Shown here piece after piece: positions 27,488 through 36,554 of a DNA stretch of 64,000 nt. A program made the position numbers and the translations under genes. This DNA comes from Pseudanabaena sp. Salubria-1. Its GTDB lineage: Bacteria > Cyanobacteriota > Cyanobacteriia > Pseudanabaenales > Pseudanabaenaceae. The stretch covers positions 1 through 64,000 of the forward strand of contig JALQCR010000036.1 in NCBI GenBank assembly GCA_023336205.1, read 5' to 3'. Under the pieces are notes generated by a model. It saw nothing but the letters and a program-made list of their open reading frames with translations, made no database searches and had not been told where the DNA came from. Numbering within the stretch: the first letter of the stretch is position 1; each line of letters begins with the position of its first letter.

Positions 27488-28786
27488 GGGACTTGCGAAG
27501 AAATAAGATACCAAAGATTATAATAAAATTCTTGTTTTCAATTTATATAGGACTAAGAGAGTGATTTTCAGCGATGAAATCAAAGCCACAGTTAAAGATG
27601 CAGCACAAAAACTAACAGGCTATCGTAAACGAGACTTCATGGCTAAGGTTGCCGAGGATTACTTTGCAGGATCGGCGCGTAAAGCCGAAACAGTTTTTGG
27701 ATGGAGTCGGAAAAGCGTGCAACTAGGACTGCATGAACGGCGCACAGGGCTAAGATGTCTTGATAATTATGGGGCAAGAGGAAGACACAAAAGCGAAGTA
27801 ATGTTGCCGAATTTAACAGAAGATATAAGCGCAATGGTGGATATGAAATCTCAAGCAGATCCCAAATTTCAATCGACATTTTTGTATGCGCGGGTCAGTG
27901 CCAGAGCCGTAAGAGAGGAGTTGGTGAAAACAAAGGGATACGATGAAGCCAAGTTACCATCAAGGGAAACGATTGGTGCAGTGCTAAATCGGATGGGATA
28001 TCGCCTAAAAAAACACAAAAGACAAAACCCTTAAAAAAGATTCCTGAAACCGATGCAATTTTTGCGAATGTGTTTGAGCAAAACCAAACATCAGCAGATA
28101 ATCCAAGGTCTTTGCGAATTTCGATTGATAGCAAAGCAAAAGTGAAGATTGGTAATCTTTCACGGGGTGGCAAAGCCCGCACGTTAGAACCCCAAAAAGC
28201 TGACGATCATGATACCGAATGGTCATCAGTTTTAGTTCCCTTTGGTATCCTCAATACCAATAATGACCAATTGGCAATCTATATGGGGCAGTCTGCGGAA
28301 ACCAGCGATTTTATCGTTGATTGCTTGAGCGATTGGTGGCAAAAGAATCAATTACTATCTTCAGACTTTGACGAATGGATGATTAACCTTGATAGCGGTT
28401 CGGCAACCCGTAGTGATCGCACTCAATTTATCAAACGCATGGTTGAGTTATCCAAGAAGATTGACTTGAAAATTCGTCTGGTTTACTATCCGCCTTATCA
28501 CAGTAAATATAATTCTGTTGAACGCTGTTGGGCTGCCCTAGAAAATTATTGGAATGGTACGATTCTGGATTCTGTTGATGCGGTTGTAGAATGGGCTAGT
28601 AACATGACGTGGAAAGGGATTTCACCAATTGTTCATTTAGTTGAAACAACCTATGCAAAGGGCGTAAAAGTTCTACCACAAGACTTGAAACAGTATTTCC
28701 CATCTTGGCAACGTTCTGATACTTTACCCAAATGGGATATAACCATTGTTCCTTATTGACTGGTATCTTATTTCCTCGCAAGCCCC
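27488..28786. mobile_element. ISAzo13-family insertion sequence (1299 bp)
   Basis: The ends share GGG(A/G)CTTGCGA(A/G)GAAATAAG and then ATACCA in inverted orientation. TAA flanks both ends (27485-27487 and 28787-28789), consistent with a short target duplication. The transposase is encoded on the plus strand in two overlapping-phase frames. The element separates the cyclase domain from the kinase part of a CyaC-type gene lying on the opposite strand. Confidence 0.9.
27561..28759 (+). CDS. ISAzo13-family transposase, two frames joined by -1 shift
   Basis: Frame 1 (27561-28034) starts MIFSDEIKATVKDAAQKLTG with an unusual GTG/ATG region and ends RLKKHKRQNP. Frame 2 (open to 28759) is in the -1 phase and reads KTKPLKKIPETDAIFANVFE without a stop from the A7 run at 28007-28013 onward. 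It then holds MINLDSGSATRSDRTQF, RLVYYPPYHSKYNSVERCWA and other DDE-type segments. Slipping one base back on A7 gives a continuous ~400-residue protein. This may be programmed frameshifting or a one-base mutation. Confidence 0.78.
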
Positions 28787-31252
28787 TAAGTTCACCTGTG
28801 GCAGCTTTGGAAACAAGACTGGGAGGAAGAAAACGCTTAAGAACTGATTCGGTAAGATAGAGATTGAGTTGAGCTACGCGGCGCTCATTGGTTTTGAGAG
28901 CGAGTAAATTCCGAACTTCTGCTAACAATTCGCGATCGTTAAAAGGCTTGGCTAGATAAGCATCAGCACCCATTTCTGTACCTTCAATGCGAGTCTCTTC
29001 ATTGGCTTTAGCAGTTAACAAAATCATCGGAATTCCCGATAATTCAGAATCTTGGCGAATCATGGCAATTAAGTCCAAACCAGAGACTTGAGGCATCATC
29101 AAATCGGTAACGATTAAATCAGAGCGATGTTCTTGAGCTTGAGTATAGCCATGAGCGCCATTATGAGCCGAGATCACACTATAGCCAGCCTGATTAAGAA
29201 CCCGTCGCAAATATCCCCGTAGATCACGATTGTCGTCAACGATTAAGATTTTGCCAGTAGTAGTATGTGGAGATTCTTCATGTTCACTATCAGTAATGAA
29301 ACTATCTTCTTCTAAACCCAAGTCAGTTTCTAGATCCGCCAGCTCCACTGAGGCTCTCGATATTTGGAGATCGGCAGGTAAGTTGGTAACTTGATCGGCA
29401 GGTAAGTGTTTTTTACCTGTGGGAATGGCGATCATAAAGGTAGTCCCATAGCCATAATCTGAGGTGACGGAAATGTTGCCACCATGCAGATTCACCAATT
29501 CTTTGACCAACGATAAACCTAAGCCGCTGCCCTCATAACTACGATTGACGGAACCTTCAGCTTGACGAAAACGATCAAATAGAAATGGAATTTGATCTTC
29601 ACGTATACCTATTCCCGTATCATGCACGCCGAGGATACATTGTTTGCCATCAGGATCGGCAGAAATATTAACTGTAACGCTACCATTACTAGGCGTGAAT
29701 TTCATCGCATTAGATAGCAAATTGTAGAGCACCTTGTCAAACTTCTCTAAGTCTAGATAGATTTCTGGACATTTGCTAAACTCACTAAATAGATGAATAT
29801 TTTTGCGATCGCAGTAGGGACGAAAAGCATCGATAGTTTGGCTGGTGAATTCGACCAGATTACAAGGACGGAAACAAGCTTGCATTTTGCCAGCATCGAG
29901 GCGTTGTATATCCAAAAGTTGATTAACCAGACGCAGCAACCGACGACAGTTTCGGAGAGCAATCACCGATTGTTCGAGTGGAAGTGATTGGGCTTTCTCG
30001 ATCGCTGATTCTAATGGCCCAATGGTAAGGGTGAGGGGAGTACGGAATTCATGGGAGAGATTTTGAAAAAATTCGGTTTTTTGGCGATCAAGTTCAAGAA
30101 GTTGCTGTGCTTGTTGGCGAGTTTTTTGAAAGAGATTAGCCTGTTGCACTGCGATCGCCGCTTGAGCCGCCACAGCTTGCACTAAAGATACTTCTTCGGG
30201 TTGCCATTGTCGTGGCAGACTATTTTGACGCATAGAAATACTGCCAATAATCTTGCCATCAGATAGCAGTGGAACCATGAGCAGCGATCGAGCAATGGAA
30301 CGTAATGGCAAATCAGTGATATTCCATTCTGGATTTTCTTGTAAATCCGAGATGGCGACGGGTTGCTTGGTTTCAATTAAAGCTTGAAAGACGGGATTAA
30401 CGGAGATATTCGCAATCGATTGCGGTAATAAGGGTTCGTTCGGATTTGACCGATCATGAACTACTTCATTAGGATCGAGTAAATGTAAGCCGACACAGCG
30501 CAAGTAATGCTCATCCTCTGTCCATAAAGATAAAGCACAACCTTCCGAATTTAAGGCTTGACCTAATTGCTGGGTAATTGACGCAAAAATCTTTTGAGGA
30601 TCGAGACTGGAGCGGATCGTACTTGTAATCGTATTGAGCAAAGATTCCCTTTTCGCAAGTTCTTGAATGCGATCATAGGCTCTGGCACGAGAGCTCACGA
30701 TCGCAGCTTGATCGGCTGCTAACTCAATCAAAGCTAATTCATCACTACTCCACAAATGCGGACTTTCGCAATGATAGAGAGCTAACATCGCCAAGCATTC
30801 TTGCTGGACTTCGAGGGGAACAAATAAAACTGATTTGATGTTTGCTTCAGCATAGATAGATTTATCAGTTTCTGAAACACGCTCGTCATCCCCAATGTTA
30901 CTAATTGCGACAATCTGCGATCGCTGGGTGAGAATCTTCGATAGCTGAGGCAAACTAGCCATTGGTTGGCTGCAATAGGCAAAATAGTCTTCTGAAAGTA
31001 CTCTCGCCTCAGACAGCCGTAAAATGCTACCAGAAACTTCAAAATTACGGGCTATAGATTCGGCGATCGCGGCAATAATTTCCCGATATGGTGCGGCACT
31101 ATCTACTGATGAGGCGATCGCGTTCAGGAGTGATTGTTGGCGCAGAGTGCTTCGTAGCTCAGCAGTTCGATTTCGCAGGACATTATGAGTATCAATGGCT
31201 TGGCTTACTACATTTCTGAGTTCTACTTCGTCCCAAGGTTTGGTGACGTATT
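28787..31252 (-). pseudogene. cyaC: CyaC-type gene, part 2: GAF-GAF-histidine kinase-receiver
   Basis: This piece begins inside the first receiver (YVTKPWDEVELRNVVSQAID). It continues with two GAF-type domains (LLNAIASSVDSAAPY and LLNTITSTIRSSLDPQKIFA), HisKA (FFQNLSHEFRTPLTLTIGPL, phospho-acceptor His), HATPase (LLSNAMKFTPSNG; DTGIGI; EGSGLGLSLVKELVNLHGG) and a second receiver (ILIVDDNRDLRGYLRRVL; DLIVTDLMMP; LTAKANEETR). It lacks both its start and its cyclase because of the two flanking insertions. The broader open frame 28596-31280 includes foreign IS codons at both ends. Confidence 0.88.
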
Positions 31253-31288
31253 TACAGCAAATACCGATCAAACCCGCCACAAAAGGAG

Positions 31289-31864
31289 CTAACTAAAAGG
31301 GTCGAAGCAGAGCCCACAATGATGAAACCAATTAAGAGCATCTTCATCAGTAATAGAATTAATAGCCATAGTAATTGCGTCGTCAAGAGCCGAAATTGTG
31401 CGAGCTTTAGCCGAGCGAATAATCTCTTTTAATTTTGACCAACATAACTCGATTGGCGATAAATCAGGAGAATAGGGAGGGATGAACTTAACCTGAGCAC
31501 CAACGGATTCAATTAGGGTTTTAGCCATTGCAGCGTAATGTACAGGCAAATTATCCATAGCGACAATTGCCCCAACCCATAACCGAGGCAATAGTATTTT
31601 CTCAATGAAAACCAAAAAACTGGCGGTGTTGAGACTACCAGCAAAAGTCATCGCAGCAATCAACCCTTCATCACTCATGGCTCCAATTAAAGTGATGTTT
31701 CTACCTTTGTTACCTGGACGGTCATCATATACCCTACATCCTCCTTGACATCTACCATAAAGCCTCGTCATCGCTAGATTTAGCCCTGTCTCGTCAATGA
31801 ATACAAGGTTTTTGACATCTATCGTATCTAGCCAACGACGAAACTCATAACGCAATTTTTTCAC
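31289..31864 (-). CDS. IS630-family transposase, orfB (DDE domain)
   Basis: A 191-residue catalytic part: LVFIDETGLNLAMTRLYGR (first Asp), AIVAMDNLPVHY (second Asp) and IPPYSPDLSPIELCWSKLK (Glu), the classic IS630 DDE pattern. It is in the -1 phase relative to orfA. Translation through the A9 run on the coding strand (31897-31905) with a -1 slip reads KTLVASEQATERVKKLRYEF and joins the two frames without a stop. Separate initiation at ATG 31864 is possible. Confidence 0.9.
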   Translation of the reverse strand: MKKLRYEFRRWLDTIDVKNLVFIDETGLNLAMTRLYGRCQGGCRVYDDRPGNKGRNITLIGAMSDEGLIAAMTFAGSLNTASFLVFIEKILLPRLWVGAIVAMDNLPVHYAAMAKTLIESVGAQVKFIPPYSPDLSPIELCWSKLKEIIRSAKARTISALDDAITMAINSITDEDALNWFHHCGLCFDPFS

Positions 31865-31890
31865 TCTTTCTGTCGCTTGTTCGCTGGCTA

Positions 31891-32247
31891 CTAAAGTTTT
31901 TTTTTACGCCCTAATTCTAAGCGCTTAAGCGTACGACTCAATCCTGATACGCTCACTTCTATTGTCTTTGTTTCATGTAGTTTTTCTTTGATCTCTCTGA
32001 GATATATGTCATTTTGCGCTTCAACAATTGTCTTTACTAATTCTTCATCTTTGCCTTTGATTTTCGACCGCCGATCTCCTCCTTGGGGTTTTGCTGCTAT
32101 TTCATTTGTTTCTCGATACCGACGCAAAAAATCTCGAACAAATGACAAGCTTACTTTAAATCGTTTAGCTATGCCTCTCTGCGTATTTTCTTTGTTTTCC
32201 CAAGCACTTAATATCTTTTTTCGTAAATCTAGCGAATATGCTGCCAT
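31891..32247 (-). CDS. IS630-family transposase, orfA (helix-turn-helix)
   Basis: A 118-residue N-terminal part with a helix-turn-helix for end binding (SLDLRKKILSAWENKENTQR, GIAKRFKVSLSFVRDFLRRY) and a second helical segment. It ends RKKKL right after nine A residues on the coding strand, which provide a slippery site for -1 frameshifting into orfB. The organisation is usual for cyanobacterial IS630 elements. Confidence 0.88.
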   Translation of the reverse strand: MAAYSLDLRKKILSAWENKENTQRGIAKRFKVSLSFVRDFLRRYRETNEIAAKPQGGDRRSKIKGKDEELVKTIVEAQNDIYLREIKEKLHETKTIEVSVSGLSRTLKRLELGRKKKL

Positions 32248-32314
32248 ATGTAATCTTTCCTTGATAATACTTTTAGCTTATTAGACTTGTGGCGGGTTTG
32301 ATCGGTATTTGCTG

Positions 32315-32630
32315 TAAATACCTTACAGGTGTTGATCGCCTCAACTAAATCCTCAACATCGGTATAGCCAGTCAGAATAATCCGCATTGTGTCAGGATAT
32401 TTAACCGCCATTTGACTCAAAAACTCAGTTCCACTCATGATCGGCATTCTTTGATCAGAGATAATTACGGCGACTTCCCCTTCGTGATCAAGCAATTCCA
32501 ACGCTTCCAAGCCACTATTGGCTCGCAAAACTTGATAATCTCGATAAAAAGTCCGAAATAGCAAATCCAAGTTATCGGGTTCATCATCGATAACTAGTAA
32601 CTTAGGTTTGGGGGCGATTTGCGAACCCAT
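32315..32630 (-). pseudogene. cyaC: CyaC-type gene, part 1: N-terminal receiver domain
   Basis: This piece begins MGSQIAPKPKLLVIDDEPDN (ATG 32630) and holds the receiver core with EVAVIISDQRMPIMSG (phospho-acceptor Asp) and MRIILTGYTDVEDLVEAINT. It then runs into the IS630-type element, where it gains foreign codons and a stop. Restored by in-silico excision of both elements, the full gene (three parts, 3357 nt) would encode 1118 residues as REC-GAF-GAF-HisKA-HATPase-REC-cyclase, the architecture of cyanobacterial CyaC, which makes cAMP in response to light-dependent phosphorelay. Confidence 0.88.
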
Positions 32631-32796
32631 GGAGCTACTTCTTCCTAAAAATTTTAATGCCGAAACACTCTGGATTTAAAGTATCAGAGAACACTAATCT
32701 AAAAGAACTTTAAATTGATAAGCTCAACTTGGTTTTGAATATACTTCCTTTTGCATCATAACCGATACTCTTTACGTGTTTTTGCCTAGTAAGTAA

Positions 32797-32938
32797 TACC
32801 AAAACACAAAATGGCGTAGCCATTTTGTGTTTTTAAAACCCTTACAGGGTTTGGTTTTTAATTTACAGAAGTGTTGTCACACTTTTGTGAATTGGTGGAA
32901 TTAAACGTGTGATGGGTTAGCGATAGCGTAACCCATCA
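32797..32938. repeat. MITE-like repeat copy B plus a second hairpin
   Basis: 32797-32896 matches copy A (16105-16205) over its whole length, including the three internal hairpins, with TACCAAAACACAAAAT at the left. Its right end is TTGGTGG instead of TTGGTA. A separate palindrome TGATGGGTTA...TAACCCATCA follows at 32910-32938. Both lie in the 445-bp gap 32631-33075 between the cyaC start and murE. No gene was seen in the rest of that gap. Confidence 0.85.
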
Positions 32939-33075
32939 TTGACAGCTAATTGATGCGTTATATGTCGCTAACGGATCCTACATTTAGTTAAGGCTTCCTA
33001 CTCATGTGACCAACTAATAATAAAAACAAAAACTGATGTGGCGAACAAAGCTCACCGCATTGATTTTGAGTTTTA

Positions 33076-34572
33076 TTAAGCCAAGTTTTGGCGATGGATT
33101 AAAGCTAATTGAGCCTCTTCACGATCATCGAAATGGATTTTTTCCCGTCCGATAATTTGATAGTCTTCATGCCCCTTACCTGCGATCAGAACGGTATCGC
33201 CTGATTGAGCCTCAAAAATGGCTGTCTGGATACATTTATGCCGATCGCCTTCAATAGTCATTGGCTTATCACCTATATCGGCTTTGACTCCAACAACGAC
33301 ATCATCCAAAATTTGTTGGGGATCTTCAGTACGGGGATTGTCAGAAGTTACATAAATGCGATCGGCAAGTCTGGCGGCAATCCCACCCATTAAGGGACGC
33401 TTGGTACGATCGCGATCGCCTCCACAGCCAAACACACAGATTAATTCACGCTGGGTAAAGGGACGCATTGCCTTTAATAGGTTTTCGAGACTGTCAGGAG
33501 TATGAGCATAGTCCACCACGACCGTCACATCTTGATCGTCGCTCACTTGTACTCTTTCTACACGTCCAGGGACATTTTTAAATTCTGGCAAGCGGCTGAC
33601 CACTTCTGTCAAACTCATCCCCATATGCAGAGCCGTAGCGATCGCAGCTAAGATATTCTCGACATTAAACCGACCAACTAGTGGTGAGGTAAAAGCGATC
33701 GCTCCTTGTGGTGTGTGTAATGTTCCCGTTGCGCCATTGGGCAAGTAGGTCAAGTTTTCAGTATAAAAATCGGCTTGGGAATTACTAATGCTATAAGCCC
33801 AGACTGGTTTGTCGCCGATCATTTGCACCAAACGCTGTCCAAAAGCATCATCAAAATTGATAATCGCTCTACCTTGCAAATAAAGATCGCTAAATAGCAA
33901 AGCCTTTGCTTGAAAATAAGTCTCGATGTCTTTGTGATAATCCAAGTGATCTTGGGTCAAATTGGTAAATACCGCCACCTCGAAGGGGCAACCTAATACA
34001 CGCCTTTGGTCTAAAGCGTGGGAGCTAACCTCCATCAATCCAGCATCACAACCTGCGGCGATCGCATCGGCAAGTTGCGCCTGTAAGTCCACGGCAAAAG
34101 GTGTGGTATGGCTTGCAGTCTTAGAATAACCAGCCCAACGGGTATAAAGTGTCCCAAATAGAGCCGATGCATATTGGGTTTGCAATAAAAACTCGATTAA
34201 GTGCGTAGTGGTGGTTTTGCCATTTGTTCCTGTTACACCTACCAATTTGAGCTTTTGGGCAGGATAGTCATAAAACGCTGTTGCGATTTGACTGCAAGCG
34301 ACAACCACATCATCAACAGCGATCGCTTTAGCTTGATCTTGCTTAGATAAATTGCCAAAAGCTTCACGGGAGATAAGCGCTGCGATCGCGCCCTGTGCGA
34401 TCGCCTGTGGTGCAAATTTGCCACCATCCACCTGTGTCCCCGTCATCCCGATAAACAAGTCCCCAGCTTGACAAGCCCGCGAATCTGTAATTACACGCTT
34501 TATCTCTAGCCCATCTAGTTCAGGCTGAGAATTTTGATAACCAGCTAACGCTAGCAATTGTCCTAAACGCAT
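33076..34572 (-). CDS. murE: UDP-MurNAc-tripeptide synthetase
   Basis: MurE adds the third residue of the peptidoglycan stem in the cytoplasm. The 498-residue Mur ligase has VGVTGTNGKTTTTHLIEFLL (ATP loop), the central domain with EVSSHALDQRRVLG and FTNLTQDHLDYH (a Lys follows), and the C-domain with VVDYAHTPDSLENLL. The motif SDNPRTEDP (DNPR) is the meso-diaminopimelate specificity signature, in agreement with a Gram-negative-type wall. ATG start. It is not in a mur operon and is followed downstream by an empty, repeat-bearing gap. Confidence 0.96.
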   Translation of the reverse strand: MRLGQLLALAGYQNSQPELDGLEIKRVITDSRACQAGDLFIGMTGTQVDGGKFAPQAIAQGAIAALISREAFGNLSKQDQAKAIAVDDVVVACSQIATAFYDYPAQKLKLVGVTGTNGKTTTTHLIEFLLQTQYASALFGTLYTRWAGYSKTASHTTPFAVDLQAQLADAIAAGCDAGLMEVSSHALDQRRVLGCPFEVAVFTNLTQDHLDYHKDIETYFQAKALLFSDLYLQGRAIINFDDAFGQRLVQMIGDKPVWAYSISNSQADFYTENLTYLPNGATGTLHTPQGAIAFTSPLVGRFNVENILAAIATALHMGMSLTEVVSRLPEFKNVPGRVERVQVSDDQDVTVVVDYAHTPDSLENLLKAMRPFTQRELICVFGCGGDRDRTKRPLMGGIAARLADRIYVTSDNPRTEDPQQILDDVVVGVKADIGDKPMTIEGDRHKCIQTAIFEAQSGDTVLIAGKGHEDYQIIGREKIHFDDREEAQLALIHRQNLA

Positions 34573-34645
34573 AATTTCTCGATCCTACTCACAAGCACAA
34601 AATATCCAAGAATTCTGACATGAAATCTTGATTTGTGACAACATC

Positions 34646-34698
34646 AAAACCAAAAAAGGAGAGGCGGCGCATCGCGCCGCCTCTCCTTTTTTGGTTTT
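34646..34698. terminator. Perfect 25-bp hairpin between purN and murE
   Basis: AAAACCAAAAAAGGAGAGGC...GGCGC is exactly complementary to the other arm around an ATC loop, with the family cap GGCGC-ATC-GCGCC. It overlaps the purN stop by two bases and lies upstream of murE in the same direction. It most likely terminates purN. Its stem shares only the ends and the cap with the hairpins at 1741 and 43812. Confidence 0.8.
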
Positions 34699-35278
34699 AT
34701 TTAGTGAGGCGATCGCTATATTCTGCGATCGCTTCTGGATAAATAATATGCTCTTGAACTTGGATACGCTTTTGGAGATCATCTAGAGTATCGTCAGGAA
34801 ATACAGGAACGGCAGCTTGTTTGAGGATTTTACCGCTATCGACTTCGAGGCTGAGTAAATGTACGGTGCAGCCTGTAACCTTGACCCCATAGTTAAAAGC
34901 TTGCTCGATCGCATGAATACCCTTAAAGCTTGGTAATAAACTGGGATGAATATTCAGAATTCGCTCTGGGAAAGCATCGATTAAAACTTGGGTGACAATT
35001 CGCATCCAGCCTGCCATGATCACCAGATCGACATTGTACTGTTCGAGAATATTGATGATTGCGAGATCCAGAGCTTTACGGGATTTGTAGTCTCGATGAT
35101 TAACTAAAATTGCAGGAATACTAAACTTTTCGGCGCGTTGACGGGCAAATGCATCAGGTTCGTTATAGATGACAACTGCGATTTTAGCTTTCAGTTCTCC
35201 ATTTACTATCGCTTGAGCGATCGCTTCCAAATTACTGCCACTTCCTGAAGCTAATACAGCCAACACCTTTACGCTCAC
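34697..35278 (-). CDS. purN: Phosphoribosylglycinamide formyltransferase
   Basis: PurN transfers a formyl group from 10-formyl-THF to GAR in purine synthesis. The 193-residue protein has VLASGSGSNLEAIAQAI (phosphate loop), VIMAGWMRIVT, the catalytic segment RILNIHPSLLPSFKGIHAIE (Asn-x-His) and GCTVHLLSLEVDSG (Asp missing from the usual HxVxxxxDxG is present as VDSG). The start is GTG at 35278, which gives the canonical MSVKVLAVLASGSGSN opening. The insertion-free spacer of 165 bp towards dusA holds a MITE-like repeat. Confidence 0.94.
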   Translation of the reverse strand: MSVKVLAVLASGSGSNLEAIAQAIVNGELKAKIAVVIYNEPDAFARQRAEKFSIPAILVNHRDYKSRKALDLAIINILEQYNVDLVIMAGWMRIVTQVLIDAFPERILNIHPSLLPSFKGIHAIEQAFNYGVKVTGCTVHLLSLEVDSGKILKQAAVPVFPDDTLDDLQKRIQVQEHIIYPEAIAEYSDRLTK

Positions 35279-35338
35279 AAATCTTCGAGGCTCCTAAACA
35301 AAAAATGCAGACACAAGTTTACTATATAGAGGCAGTGA

Positions 35339-35439
35339 TACCAATTCACAAAAGTATCGTCACACTTTTGTGAATTAAAACCCAAACCCTGTAAGGGTTT
35401 TAAAAGCACAAAATGGCTGTGCCATTTTGCGCTTTGGTA
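35339..35439. repeat. MITE-like 101-bp repeat, copy C (inverted)
   Basis: The same element as 16105-16205 in the opposite orientation: it starts TACCAATTCACAAAAG and ends GCGCTTTGGTA. The three internal hairpins are kept, with compensated differences such as AACCCTGTAAGGGTTT. It lies between the divergent purN and dusA starts and overlaps a TTG alternative start of dusA, arguing for the later ATG. Confidence 0.85.
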
Positions 35440-35473
35440 TGACTTGAGCTACATCCATATAGCTGATTCCGCC

Positions 35474-36490
35474 ATGACTAGTCTATCGAAATTGTCGCTT
35501 GCTACGCCAGAAGTGAGCGATCGCCAACCCTATCCCCTCAGCATCGCGCCGATGATGGATCGTACTGATCGTCATTATCGTTATTTCATGCGCCAAATCA
35601 CGAGGCGGACTTTGCTATATACAGAGATGGTCACCAGTGCGGCGATTAAGCATGGTGATAAAGACTATCTATTAGGATTCTCTCCGCTGGAAAATCCCCT
35701 AGCTTTACAAGTGGGCGGCGACAATCCTCAAGATCTCGCAGAATGTGCGAGGCTTGCCGAATCTATGGGTTATAACGAAATTAATTTGAACGTGGGCTGT
35801 CCTAGCGATCGCGTACAGAGTGGGCATTTTGGCGCTTGCTTGATGAAAACCCCTGATCGCGTGGCGAAATGTATTGAAGCAATGATCGCCGCCACCGAAA
35901 TTCCTGTATCAGTTAAGCATCGCATCGGAGTCGATGATTTAGATCGCTACGAAGACATGCAAAACTTTGTGCGGATTCTTGCAGAAGCAGGTTGTCAGCG
36001 CTTCTCAGTCCATGCAAGGAAGGCTTGGTTGCAGGGGCTAAGCCCCAAAGACAATCGCGAAGTTCCACCTTTGCGCTATGCCGATGTGCATCGCCTAAAG
36101 GTGGAATTCCCACATTTATTTATTGAAATCAATGGTGGATTTACAACTCTAGAGCAGGCTCATGAACAGTTACAGTATGTCGATGCCGTGATGATTGGTC
36201 GTGCTGCCTATGACAATCCCTATCTGTTTGCGATGTGCGATCGCGAGTTTTTTGGTGAAGAAGCTCCTATTCTTAGCCGTGTTGAGGTTGCCGAAGCGAT
36301 GATTGAATATATTGATCAATGGACAGCCAAAGGCTTGAGGTTACATAAAATCACTCGTCATATGTTGCAATTGTTTCATGGTCAGGCTGGTAGCCGAATC
36401 TGGAAACGAATTCTTACAGATAAATCTTGTATTACTGGAGCAGGTTCTGAAGTAATTCGTGATGCGATCGCTGCCGTTAGCAGTTTGTGA
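35474..36490 (+). CDS. dusA: tRNA-dihydrouridine(20/20a) synthase
   Basis: DusA reduces uridine to dihydrouridine in the tRNA D-loop using FMN. From ATG 35474 the protein has ~338 residues. Motifs are LSIAPMMDRTDRHYRYFMRQ, LALQVGGDNPQDLAECARLA, INLNVGCPSDRVQSGHFGAC (catalytic Cys), VSVKHRIGVDD and VMIGRAAYDNPYLF. An in-frame TTG at 35444 would add ten residues but overlaps the end of the MITE-like repeat. Convergent with the giant kinase gene, from which it is separated by a perfect 27-bp hairpin. Confidence 0.95.
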   Translation: MTSLSKLSLATPEVSDRQPYPLSIAPMMDRTDRHYRYFMRQITRRTLLYTEMVTSAAIKHGDKDYLLGFSPLENPLALQVGGDNPQDLAECARLAESMGYNEINLNVGCPSDRVQSGHFGACLMKTPDRVAKCIEAMIAATEIPVSVKHRIGVDDLDRYEDMQNFVRILAEAGCQRFSVHARKAWLQGLSPKDNREVPPLRYADVHRLKVEFPHLFIEINGGFTTLEQAHEQLQYVDAVMIGRAAYDNPYLFAMCDREFFGEEAPILSRVEVAEAMIEYIDQWTAKGLRLHKITRHMLQLFHGQAGSRIWKRILTDKSCITGAGSEVIRDAIAAVSSL

Positions 36491-36497
36491 CCAAACC

Positions 36498-36554
36498 AAA
36501 CCCATATTTTTGTAAAAGCCATGCGAAGCATGGCTTTTACAAAAATATGGGTTT
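36498..36554. terminator. Perfect 27-bp hairpin between convergent genes
   Basis: AAACCCATATTTTTGTAAAA-GCCATGC pairs exactly with its complement around a GAA loop. It begins 8 bp after the dusA stop and its last base is the first of the kinase stop codon, so it can serve as a bidirectional terminator. The ends carry AAACCC/GGGTTT as in the spacer-hairpin family. Confidence 0.8.

Larger units (their letters stand above)
31255..32314. mobile_element. IS630-family insertion sequence (1060 bp)
   Basis: The inverted ends share CAGCAAATACCGATCAAACC and continue with CGCCACAA. A TA dinucleotide flanks each end (31253-31254 and 32315-32316), the hallmark target of IS630/Tc1-mariner elements. Two minus-strand frames encode the transposase. 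The element interrupts the first receiver domain of the CyaC-type gene. Removing it with one TA restores ...NTCKVFKYVTKPWDE... in frame. Confidence 0.93.

Noticed and set aside
28596..31280. Reading this frame as a complete hybrid kinase
   Set aside because: Both ends are insertion-sequence DNA; the native part is 28787-31252 of a larger cyaC gene.
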